DNA from: Labilibaculum sp.
GTDB lineage: Bacteria > Bacteroidota > Bacteroidia > Bacteroidales > Marinifilaceae
DNA length: 64,000 nt
NCBI RefSeq assembly: GCF_963664555.1
Contig: NZ_OY761461.1
Location: 1,550,001-1,614,000, forward strand
Reading direction: 5' to 3'
Within the stretch, counting starts at the first letter, position 1. Every line of letters starts with the position of its first letter. The notes beneath the pieces were generated by a model, which ran no database searches, was not told where the DNA came from, and saw nothing but the letters and a program-made list of their open reading frames with translations. The translations under genes were made by a program, and so were the position numbers. Shown one piece after another: positions 54,542-61,673 of this stretch.

Positions 54542-56482
54542 ATGTATTTTAATCGAAAAGCTCTTTCTTTTATTCTTTTGGGCAGTCTGTTTTTGATGCC
54601 TTTTATGGTGTCAGCTCAGTTGCGTTTGCCTAAACTGATCTCAAATGGATTGGTGCTTCAGCGTGATGTGGATGTCAAAATTTGGGGCTGGAGTGCGAAG
54701 AATGAAAAGGTATCAGTTAACTACAGAGATTCTCTGTATAAAACCATTGCCGATGATAAGGGAGAATGGTTTGTTATGCTTCCTGCACAGAAAGCCGGTG
54801 GCCCTTATGCAATGAATATCTGCGCAAGCGATACGATTCATCTTAAAAATATTTTAGTTGGTGATGTTTGGGTTTGTTCAGGTCAGTCCAATATGGAATT
54901 GCCCATGCGAAGAGTGAGTCCTCTTTACAAGGAAGAGATTGCAAAAGCTGATAACAGAAACATCAGATATTTTGAAGTGCCAAAGAAATACAATTTCAAC
55001 ACTGTTAAAAATGATTTGCCGGATGGAAATTGGGTAGATATTAATAAGAACACGATTAATAATATTTCAGCAGTATCTTATTTTTTCGCCAATAAATTAA
55101 ATTCAGAATATGATGTTCCTATTGGTATAATTAACAGTAGTTTAGGTGGCTCTCCGGCACAAGCTTGGTTAAGTGAGGAGGCGCTTAAAGAGTTTCCGTC
55201 TTATAGTGCCGAATTGAAGAAGTTTAAAAATAAAGCTGTAATTGATTCAATTGAGCAAAGTGATAATCGTAGAAGTAATAATTGGTATCAAAAATCAACA
55301 GTAAATGACGAAGGTCAGAAAGGAAACTGGCGGGCTAAAGATAGTAATACTTCAGATTGGAGTAGTATGACCATTCCTGGTTATTGGGCTGATGGGAAGT
55401 TGGGAAATGTGAATGGCGTTGTTTGGTTTCGAAAGGAAATTGAGATTCCTGCTGAATATTGTAACAAAGAGGGCTTACTAAATATGGGGCGAATTATTGA
55501 TGCTGATTCAGTCTTTGTAAACGGAAAATTTATAGGAACAACCAGCTACCAATACCCACCGCGTCGATATACTATTCCTGCAGGAATATTGGTTGAAGGA
55601 AAAAATACGATTTCGATTCGTGTGATCAGTAATGGTGGAAGAGGTGGTTTTGTAGCCGGTAAGCCATATCAAATCGTATTCGATGATTTTCAAATAGATC
55701 TTAAAGGAGAATGGAAGTACAAACTGGGAGTGGCAATGGAGCCTTTACAAGGACCAACTTTTATTAGATGGAAATCAGGAGGCTTATACAATGCAATGAT
55801 TGCTCCATTATTGAACTACAAAATTAAAGGTGCGGTATGGTATCAGGGAGAGTCTAATACTGGTCGCCCCAATGAGTATGAACATCTGTTATCATCTCTT
55901 ATTAAAAATTGGAGAAAGCAATGGGGGCAAGGTGATTTTCCTTTTTTATGTGTTCAGTTACCTAATTTTATGTCGCCTAAAGATCAGCCGTCAGAAAGTA
56001 ATTGGGCGATGTTAAGGGAAGCTCAGCTCAAAATATTGTCAATTCCAAATACAGGAATGGCTGTAACCATTGATATTGGAGAGTGGAACGATATTCATCC
56101 ACTTAATAAGAAGGATGTAGGTGAAAGATTACTTCTTGTGGCAAAAAAGATTGCTTATGGCGACGATCATGTTGTTTATTCAGGTCCAGTGCATCAATCT
56201 ATGAAGGTTGAAAAAAACAAGGTAATTCTTTCTTTTGAAAATGTAGGAAGCGGGCTTTTGGCGAAAGGAGATGGAGAGCTAAAAGAATTTGCAATAGCAG
56301 GGAAGGATAAGAAATTTGTCTGGGCAAAAGCAAAAATTGTTGGCAACAAGATAATTGTGTGGAGTGATCAGGTGAAAAATCCTAAGGCAATCAGATATGC
56401 CTGGGCCGACAATCCAAATAAAGCAAATCTGTTTAATCAGGAAGGCTTGCCTGCTTCTCCTTTTAGAACAGATACTTGGTAG
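54542..56482 (+). CDS. SASA-type carbohydrate esterase with inserted jelly roll, CE20-like acetyl-xylan esterase
   Basis: 646 residues with a signal peptide (to about residue 26, VSAQ). The sialate-O-acetylesterase-type SGNH domain shows VCSGQSNMELP (nucleophile Ser116), AVWYQGESN near 437, and the closing DIHP (Asp517, His519). A beta-sandwich of about 110 residues is inserted near 265-380 (WFRKEIEIPAEYCN, then SVFVNGKFIGTT). This layout is that of CE20-like esterases from xylan loci. It probably removes acetyl groups from xylose; sialate or other substrates are less likely given the neighbours. Confidence 0.85.
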   Translation: MYFNRKALSFILLGSLFLMPFMVSAQLRLPKLISNGLVLQRDVDVKIWGWSAKNEKVSVNYRDSLYKTIADDKGEWFVMLPAQKAGGPYAMNICASDTIHLKNILVGDVWVCSGQSNMELPMRRVSPLYKEEIAKADNRNIRYFEVPKKYNFNTVKNDLPDGNWVDINKNTINNISAVSYFFANKLNSEYDVPIGIINSSLGGSPAQAWLSEEALKEFPSYSAELKKFKNKAVIDSIEQSDNRRSNNWYQKSTVNDEGQKGNWRAKDSNTSDWSSMTIPGYWADGKLGNVNGVVWFRKEIEIPAEYCNKEGLLNMGRIIDADSVFVNGKFIGTTSYQYPPRRYTIPAGILVEGKNTISIRVISNGGRGGFVAGKPYQIVFDDFQIDLKGEWKYKLGVAMEPLQGPTFIRWKSGGLYNAMIAPLLNYKIKGAVWYQGESNTGRPNEYEHLLSSLIKNWRKQWGQGDFPFLCVQLPNFMSPKDQPSESNWAMLREAQLKILSIPNTGMAVTIDIGEWNDIHPLNKKDVGERLLLVAKKIAYGDDHVVYSGPVHQSMKVEKNKVILSFENVGSGLLAKGDGELKEFAIAGKDKKFVWAKAKIVGNKIIVWSDQVKNPKAIRYAWADNPNKANLFNQEGLPASPFRTDTW

Positions 56483-56522
56483 TTGATACGTGTTGAGAAT
56501 TTTAATCACCAAAGCATAACTG

Positions 56523-58148
56523 ATGAAGAAGAATGTATTTTCACTGATGATATTATTTTTGCTCGTAATTACAGCACTTAGAGCACAAGAAAATACCACA
56601 GAAACGAATAAAACTTACGAGAACCCAATTTTAAGAGGATTTTACCCCGATCCATCAATTTGTCGGGTAGGTGATGATTACTATTTGGTCAATTCTTCCT
56701 TTGAATGGTTTCCCGGAGTACCTATTTTCCATAGTAAAGATTTGGTAAATTGGAAACAAATAGGTCATGTGTTGGACAGACCTGAACAGTTGCAGCTGAA
56801 TGAAGGATTGAGAGCATCTAGAGGTATTTTTGCTCCTACGCTGCGTTATCACGATGGTTTATTTTATATGATAACGACTTGTGTAGGTTGCAAAGGTAAT
56901 TTTTACGTTACGGCAAAAGATCCTGCAGGGCCGTGGAGTGATCCTGTTTGGTTAAATACACCAGGAATAGATCCTACTCTTTTTTGGGATGATGATGGAA
57001 CTTGTTGGTATGTTGGAGCTCATAATATTTCAGGGAAACGTGAATGGGAAGGTCAGAATGGAGTTTTTATTCAACAACTTGATTTGGAGACAAAACAACT
57101 TTTGGGTGAGCCGGTTCAGGCCACTTTTGGTCATGCCACAAATGCAGTTTGGGGCGAAGGGCCACACCTTTATAAAGTAAATGGCCGGTACTTGCTGATG
57201 ATCGCCGAAGGGGGAACAAGTTTCAATCATGCCATAACGGTTTTTGAAAGTGACAAAGTTAATGGCAAGTATACACCTTCAAACATTAATCCGGTATTAA
57301 CTCATCGTAATTTGGGACGCGATTATCCTATTTCTGCTGTTGGGCATTGCGATATTATTCAAACACAAAATAATGAGTGGTGGGCTGTGATGTTAGCTGT
57401 TCGTTTGTGTAAGGGAAAAAATTTATTAGGTCGCGAAACTTACCTTGTACCAATGGAGTTTGAAGATGGTTGGCCATTGTTTAATCGTGGAGTTGGTAAA
57501 GTGCGTTTCGAGGAAAAAAGGCCCAATTTGCCTTGGACACCTGTTGAGTCGTATCCAGTCCGTGATGAATTTGATGATGATAATTTGGCTTTGAAATGGG
57601 TTTTTCTGCGCACACCGTATGAGAAATGGTATGATATTTCAAAAGGCAAAATTACTTTGGATACTCGTCCTCAAATGATGACGAAACTTGAGCAACCTTC
57701 ATTATTGGCACAGCGAATCAGCGAATTTTCTTTTGAATCTTTTACAAAAGTGAATTTTAATCCCGCCAATGATAACGAAGAAGCTGGTTTTGTTGCTGTT
57801 TATAATAATGCACGTAATTTCAGATTAGTGAAATCATCAGAGAATGGTGAAAATGTTGTAAAACTTTATCGCGTAAAAGAAGGTGATGAAAAGTTGGTTG
57901 CTATGGAGCGTGTTAAGTCAGGCAATTTAATCTTGGGATTAAAAGCAAATAAATTAAAATATCAATTTTATTTTGGCAAGGATAAAACTTCGCTTCAGCC
58001 TATTGGCGATATTCAGGATGCTACTGTAAATGCTAGTCAGAGCGGTACCGATTTTACCGGACCTATGATTGGTTTTTATACCAGCAGTAATGGTTATGAG
58101 TCTATAAATAAGGCTGAGTTTGACTGGTTTGAGTATGATGCTAAATAG
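56523..58148 (+). CDS. GH43-family beta-xylosidase/arabinofuranosidase with C-terminal beta-sandwich
   Basis: 541 residues with a signal peptide (to about residue 22, ALRAQ). The propeller domain (about 30-330) has FYPDPSICRVGDDYYLVNSS (base Asp), GIDPTLFWDDDG (second Asp) and WGEGPHLYKVNGRYL (general acid Glu). The C-terminal 190 residues form the beta-sandwich often seen in larger GH43 enzymes. It acts outside the cytoplasm on xylo- or arabinoxylo-oligosaccharides, unlike the cytoplasmic GH43 two genes upstream. Last gene of the operon; a terminator starts 46 nt downstream. Confidence 0.94.
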   Translation: MKKNVFSLMILFLLVITALRAQENTTETNKTYENPILRGFYPDPSICRVGDDYYLVNSSFEWFPGVPIFHSKDLVNWKQIGHVLDRPEQLQLNEGLRASRGIFAPTLRYHDGLFYMITTCVGCKGNFYVTAKDPAGPWSDPVWLNTPGIDPTLFWDDDGTCWYVGAHNISGKREWEGQNGVFIQQLDLETKQLLGEPVQATFGHATNAVWGEGPHLYKVNGRYLLMIAEGGTSFNHAITVFESDKVNGKYTPSNINPVLTHRNLGRDYPISAVGHCDIIQTQNNEWWAVMLAVRLCKGKNLLGRETYLVPMEFEDGWPLFNRGVGKVRFEEKRPNLPWTPVESYPVRDEFDDDNLALKWVFLRTPYEKWYDISKGKITLDTRPQMMTKLEQPSLLAQRISEFSFESFTKVNFNPANDNEEAGFVAVYNNARNFRLVKSSENGENVVKLYRVKEGDEKLVAMERVKSGNLILGLKANKLKYQFYFGKDKTSLQPIGDIQDATVNASQSGTDFTGPMIGFYTSSNGYESINKAEFDWFEYDAK

Positions 58149-58193
58149 GTAACAGTCTGTTAATTTTATTAAATATTTCAAGCTTATAAAAGT

Positions 58194-58226
58194 ATGGTTG
58201 TCCGTTATTCCGCGGGCAACCATTTT
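58194..58226 (+). terminator. Terminator of the xylan hydrolase operon
   Basis: An 11-bp stem (58194-58204 with 58213-58223) with one G-U pair, an 8-nt loop and a T run to 58226, placed between the GH43 stop and the regulator gene. Confidence 0.8.
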
Positions 58227-58260
58227 CTATATTAAGTAGTTGTTATTATTTAAATAATAT

Positions 58261-58275
58261 ACGTATATTGTACGT
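58261..58275. promoter_or_regulatory. Palindromic operator upstream of the Nudix-type regulator
   Basis: ACGTA and TACGT flank a 5-nt spacer, forming a 15-bp palindrome that ends 14 nt before the regulator start. A second copy with the same arms lies at 58951, before the next transcription unit. The position fits autoregulation and steric repression. Confidence 0.65.
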
Positions 58276-58289
58276 AAACTAATTATTCA

Positions 58290-58928
58290 ATGGGAGAGAT
58301 ATTATTAAATGTTTCAATTGACTGTGCCATATTTGGTTACGTGAATGGAGAATTGAAGGTCTTATTAATAAAAAGAGATAAGGAGCCTGAATTTAATGAA
58401 TGGTCACTTCCGGGTGGAAATATTTGTATCGATGAAAATATCGATGATGCGGCTCATAGGTTGCTTAAGGAGTTAACGGGAATGTCAAATCTCTTTTTAT
58501 CACAAGTAGGCTTGTTTGGCGAAACCAATCGTTATCCTGATCGCAGAGTTGTTTCAATATTATATTGTGCTTTGGTGAAACCGGAACAGTTTGAATTGAT
58601 AGCAGGAGCGCATGCAAAAAGAATCAAGTGGAGTAAAACGAATCATATTAAAAAATTGCCTTTCGACCACAATGCTATGATTTCTTATTCTTTAAAGTGG
58701 TTAAAGGAAGAGATTTGGAGAAAACCAATTTTAGTGAATTTGTTGCCTGAAAAATTTCCGCTCAATCAAATGCAGTGCTTGTATGAAACATTTCTGCAGC
58801 AGACAATTGACAATAGAAATTTCAGAAAAAAAGTAATGGCTCAGGGACTGGTTGAAAAACTGAATGAAAAAACAATCGGCGGAAAACAGCGTCCTGCTTT
58901 TTTATATCGATTAAAAGAAAATAGCTAA
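58290..58928 (+). CDS. NrtR-type transcriptional regulator (degenerate Nudix domain plus winged helix)
   Basis: 212 residues. The N-terminal Nudix fold keeps the frame of the Nudix box (GG at 42-43, Glu49, Arg57, Gly64), but the REUXEE core reads RLLKEL, so two of the metal-binding glutamates are leucine and catalysis is unlikely. Residues about 145-210 form a winged-helix DNA-binding domain (FPLNQMQCLYETFL, then RNFRKKVMAQGLVEKL). Bacteroidota AraR and XylR regulators have this architecture and bind sugar effectors. Flanking palindromes suggest that it controls itself and the uxuB/uxuA genes. The effector may be a uronate or pentose; that is inference. Confidence 0.85.
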   Translation: MGEILLNVSIDCAIFGYVNGELKVLLIKRDKEPEFNEWSLPGGNICIDENIDDAAHRLLKELTGMSNLFLSQVGLFGETNRYPDRRVVSILYCALVKPEQFELIAGAHAKRIKWSKTNHIKKLPFDHNAMISYSLKWLKEEIWRKPILVNLLPEKFPLNQMQCLYETFLQQTIDNRNFRKKVMAQGLVEKLNEKTIGGKQRPAFLYRLKENS

Positions 58929-58950
58929 AAAAATTTATACAAATTAGATA

Positions 58951-58965
58951 ACGTATAATATACGT
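58951..58965. promoter_or_regulatory. Palindromic operator upstream of the uxuB-like gene
   Basis: ACGTAT and ATACGT flank a 3-nt centre: a perfect 6-bp inverted repeat in a 15-bp site, 17 nt before the start at 58983. Arms match the copy at 58261. Confidence 0.65.
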
Positions 58966-58982
58966 TAAAAATAAATTAGACG

Positions 58983-59789
58983 ATGTTTGAAATTAAAGGA
59001 AAAGTTGCCGTAGTAACCGGTGGAGGGGGCGTATTAGGAGGAAGTATTGCCCGTAGTTTAATTAATGCAGGGGTAAAAGTTGCCGTACTTGATATCCGGG
59101 AAGAAAATGTAAACAACCGGGTAAAGGAGTTGGAAGAATTGGGTGGCGAGGCCATTGGTTTTGTATCCAGTGTTTTAAGCATGGATGAGCTCAAACAAGC
59201 TCGGGAAACAATCATCAATAAATGGGGAAAGGTTGACATTTTAGTAAATGCAGCCGGAGGTAATTTGCCCGGAGCAACACTTACCGAACAACAAACTGTT
59301 TTTGATATGAAAATTGAGGACTTTGAGAAAGTAAATAACCTCAATATGAATGGAACCGTGTATCCAAGTCTTGTTTTTGGCGAAGCAATGTCTGAACAAG
59401 GGGAAGGTAGTATAATAACCATTTCATCAATGGCAACTTATTCTGCAATTACCCGTGTTTTAGGATATTCTGTAGCTAAGACGGGAATCAATATTTTCAC
59501 TCAATGGATGGCCATGGAAATGGCAACGAAGTTTAGCGAAAAAATTCGTGTAAATGCAATTGCTCCGGGTTTCTTTATTGGAGATCAGAACCGGAATGTA
59601 TTAATTAACCCGGATGGTTCATATACCGAAAGAAGTGAAAAAGTATTGGCACGTACGCCAATGGGACGATTTGGGGATATTAAAGAATTAAATGGAGCAG
59701 TTCAATTTTTATGCTCTGATGCAGCATCCTTTATCACAGGTGTGATATTGCCTGTTGATGGAGGTTTTAGCTCATTCAGTGGTGTATAA
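58983..59789 (+). CDS. uxuB: SDR-family D-mannonate oxidoreductase (fructuronate reductase)
   Basis: 268 residues of a short-chain dehydrogenase. The cofactor loop is TGGGGVLG (12-19), NAAGG is at 89-93, and the catalytic YxxxK is YSVAK (162-166) with an upstream serine in ISSMATYS. Length and the N-terminal FEIKGKVAVVTGGGGVLGG pattern fit the SDR type of mannonate oxidoreductase rather than the classical long-chain UxuB. It would reduce D-fructuronate to D-mannonate with NAD(P)H. Directly followed after 10 nt by uxuA, which supports this. The symbol indicates function, not homology with the E. coli enzyme. Confidence 0.85.
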   Translation: MFEIKGKVAVVTGGGGVLGGSIARSLINAGVKVAVLDIREENVNNRVKELEELGGEAIGFVSSVLSMDELKQARETIINKWGKVDILVNAAGGNLPGATLTEQQTVFDMKIEDFEKVNNLNMNGTVYPSLVFGEAMSEQGEGSIITISSMATYSAITRVLGYSVAKTGINIFTQWMAMEMATKFSEKIRVNAIAPGFFIGDQNRNVLINPDGSYTERSEKVLARTPMGRFGDIKELNGAVQFLCSDAASFITGVILPVDGGFSSFSGV

Positions 59790-59799
59790 ATCATAGATT

Positions 59800-61005
59800 A
59801 TGGCATTAGAAAAAACTTGGCGCTGGTTTGGTGTTAAAGATCCAATTACGCTGGATATGTTGGTTCAGATGGGAGTTGAAGGTGTAATTACCGCTTTACA
59901 CCACATCCCCAACGGGGAAATTTGGGAAAAATCTGAGATTCTTAAAGTGAAGGAATTGATAGAATCCAAAGGAATGCGATGGAGTGTGGTAGAGAGTTTA
60001 CCTGTATCCGAAGGAATAAAACTGCATTCGGAGGATTATCCCCGTTTAATTGAAAATTATAAGAAATCTGTTCGGAATTTGGGCGAGTGTGGAATCGATA
60101 CGATCTGTTATAATTTCATGCCGGTTCTCGATTGGGCCCGCACCAATCTTCATTACAAGCTGGCCAATGGTGGTGAATCCATGTATTTTGATTTTCCCAC
60201 TTTTGTGGCTTTCGATATCTACATCCTAAAAAGACCCGGTGCCGATAAGGATTATCCACAAGAGATTGTGACAGCAGCAACCAAGGCATATGAATCAATG
60301 TCGGAAGAGGAGGCAGAGGAGCTCGCTTACAACATTATTGTAGTTACTCAAGGATTTATTGATGGTTTGATTGATGGTTCAGTTACGGATCCAAAAGCAC
60401 TTTTTCTGCAGTTTATCGAAAAGTATAAAGGGCATGATAAAAATTCGATGCGCAATAACTTAAAGTTGTTTCTGGATGACGTTATCCCTGTGGCTGAAGA
60501 AGCAGGAGTCCGATTTGCTATTCATCCTGATGATCCTCCATTTCCTGTTTTGGGTCTTCCTCGAATTATCGGGCAAGAGGAGGATTACGAGTGGCTTTTT
60601 GAAGCAAATAAATCAGTAAATAATGGCATTACCTTTTGTGCAGGTTCTTTGTCTGCACGCAGGGAAAATGATTTGCCACATATTATTGAGCGGTTTTCGG
60701 AACGCATTCATTTTGTTCATTTGCGTAATACTCAGATGCTTGAAGATGGCAGTTTTTATGAGTCAGGCCATATCTCGGGAAGCCAGAATATGGTAAAAAT
60801 AATCAGTGCTTTATTAAAAGAGCAGAAACGCCGGATAGCCGAAGGACGGGAAGATGTGCGCATGCCGGTTCGTCCCGATCACGGAATTAAAATACTGTCA
60901 GATTACGAACATCAGTACAATCCCGGTTATCCGTTAATCGGCAGATTAAAGGGCTTGGCTGAGCTCGATGGTTTAATGACAGGAATTGAATCGTTTATAA
61001 AGTAG
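59800..61005 (+). CDS. uxuA: D-mannonate dehydratase
   Basis: 401 residues, standard for UxuA, cytoplasmic. The opening WRWFGVKDPITLDMLVQMGV and EGVITALHHIP, then CYNFMPVLDWART (about 105-118), IHPDDPPFPVLGLPRI (about 245-260), HFVHLRNTQ (about 305-313) and PVRPDHG (about 350-356) with the metal-binding His and Asp residues are all conserved. It dehydrates D-mannonate to 2-keto-3-deoxygluconate. With the upstream reductase it forms the lower branch of glucuronate use; the isomerase UxaC is not in this window. A strong terminator follows 5 nt after the stop. Confidence 0.97.
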   Translation: MALEKTWRWFGVKDPITLDMLVQMGVEGVITALHHIPNGEIWEKSEILKVKELIESKGMRWSVVESLPVSEGIKLHSEDYPRLIENYKKSVRNLGECGIDTICYNFMPVLDWARTNLHYKLANGGESMYFDFPTFVAFDIYILKRPGADKDYPQEIVTAATKAYESMSEEEAEELAYNIIVVTQGFIDGLIDGSVTDPKALFLQFIEKYKGHDKNSMRNNLKLFLDDVIPVAEEAGVRFAIHPDDPPFPVLGLPRIIGQEEDYEWLFEANKSVNNGITFCAGSLSARRENDLPHIIERFSERIHFVHLRNTQMLEDGSFYESGHISGSQNMVKIISALLKEQKRRIAEGREDVRMPVRPDHGIKILSDYEHQYNPGYPLIGRLKGLAELDGLMTGIESFIK

Positions 61006-61010
61006 GTAAA

Positions 61011-61050
61011 ACAAAAGACTGTAAATCATTGAATTTACAGTCTTTTGTTT
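61011..61050 (+). terminator. Strong terminator after uxuA
   Basis: Perfect 16-bp stem (61011-61026 with 61033-61048) and a 6-nt loop, with a T-rich right arm and tail. It begins 6 nt after the uxuA stop. Confidence 0.92.
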
Positions 61051-61069
61051 TTGGATAAATCCTAAATTG

Positions 61070-61155
61070 TGGAGAGAGGTGGGAGGGAAGCGAACAATAA
61101 CGATTGATTTATTGTCTTTTATATTGGTGTGATTATTTGTGTTTACCTGAGAGTT
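61070..61155. repeat. Diverged direct repeat, copy A (left of recombinase remnant)
   Basis: Contains a purine tract (GGAGAGAGGTGGGAGGG at 61071-61087) and, 51 nt further, GTGTTTACCTGAGAGTT at 61139-61155. The same two elements follow the next hairpin at the same distance (copy B at 61500-61590). The second element is identical at 15 of 17 positions between copies. Together with the recombinase remnant between them, they look like old attachment-site duplications. Confidence 0.5.
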
Positions 61156-61306
61156 GATAGTGGGAACCATTGCTAAGTGCTCAGGTGTGTCAATTGCAGT
61201 TATCTTTGAAAGACCGGGTCACACGACAGAAAAAACAATGCAAACATATCTTGATGGTTTTGAAAACGAAGTTTTGGATGAAGCAAATAGAAAGATATTT
61301 CTATAG
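61151..61306 (+). pseudogene. C-terminal remnant of a tyrosine recombinase/integrase
   Basis: One open stretch, ending at the stop codon 61304-61306, encodes about 51 residues with no nearby start and a stop codon just upstream (61148-61150). It reads KCSGVSIAVIFERPGHTTEK, then TMQTYLDGFENEVLDEANRK. This matches the C-terminus of Bacteroidota tyrosine recombinases: the KRSGVSI lead-in, the GHT motif with the catalytic histidine, and the TYL motif with the nucleophile tyrosine. The rest of the gene is missing. It is probably left over from an integrative element. Confidence 0.7.
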
Positions 61307-61444
61307 CTTATTTTTCATTAGGATAAATTGCAGTGTATTGGCACCTGTTCGCGGTGTAGCAAAATTAAGCTTTCCAATCTACACCGAATGCTACACCCTT
61401 TTAATGTTGTTTTAGGTATTTAATTGCCTTGTTACTAAATGAAG

Positions 61445-61478
61445 AAAGCCTTGTAAACGTTAAGTTTACAAGGCTTTT
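61445..61478 (+). terminator. Second strong hairpin with T run, no adjacent intact gene
   Basis: Perfect 14-bp stem (61445-61458 with 61464-61477) and a 5-nt loop followed by T. It lies 139 nt after the recombinase remnant and has no intact plus-strand gene in front of it; on the minus strand it could terminate the gliding-type protein, whose stop is at 61674. Confidence 0.75.
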
Positions 61479-61499
61479 CCTTCTATTGCATTTCTGCAT

Positions 61500-61590
61500 G
61501 GCGGAGAGAGAGGGAGTTTCTCATCCATATTGAAAGGGTTGATTTATAATGTATTGTTACTGTTTGAAATGTAGTGTTCACTTGAGAGTT
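61500..61590. repeat. Diverged direct repeat, copy B (right of recombinase remnant)
   Basis: GGCGGAGAGAGAGGGAG at 61500-61516 and GTGTTCACTTGAGAGTT at 61574-61590 repeat the order found in copy A. Read on the minus strand, the purine tract becomes CTCCCTCTCTCTCCGCC, which resembles the 3' end of a serine tRNA, a frequent integration target. No complete tRNA is present here. Confidence 0.45.
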
Positions 61591-61673
61591 CACTTAATTC
61601 GACTTCTAATAAAAAAATGGTGACGAATTTGTTTTTATATAATACTCCAAATATTATTCTAGGACTGCATTCT

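Noticed and set aside
61170..61415. 81-residue open frame after the uxuA terminator
   Set aside because: It lies in a different frame from the recognisable recombinase C-terminus at 61151-61306 and shows no protein family features.
61495..61600. Possible complete tRNA-Ser on the minus strand
   Set aside because: Only a purine tract resembling the tRNA 3' end is present; no matching 5' acceptor strand, anticodon arm or complete T loop could be found.
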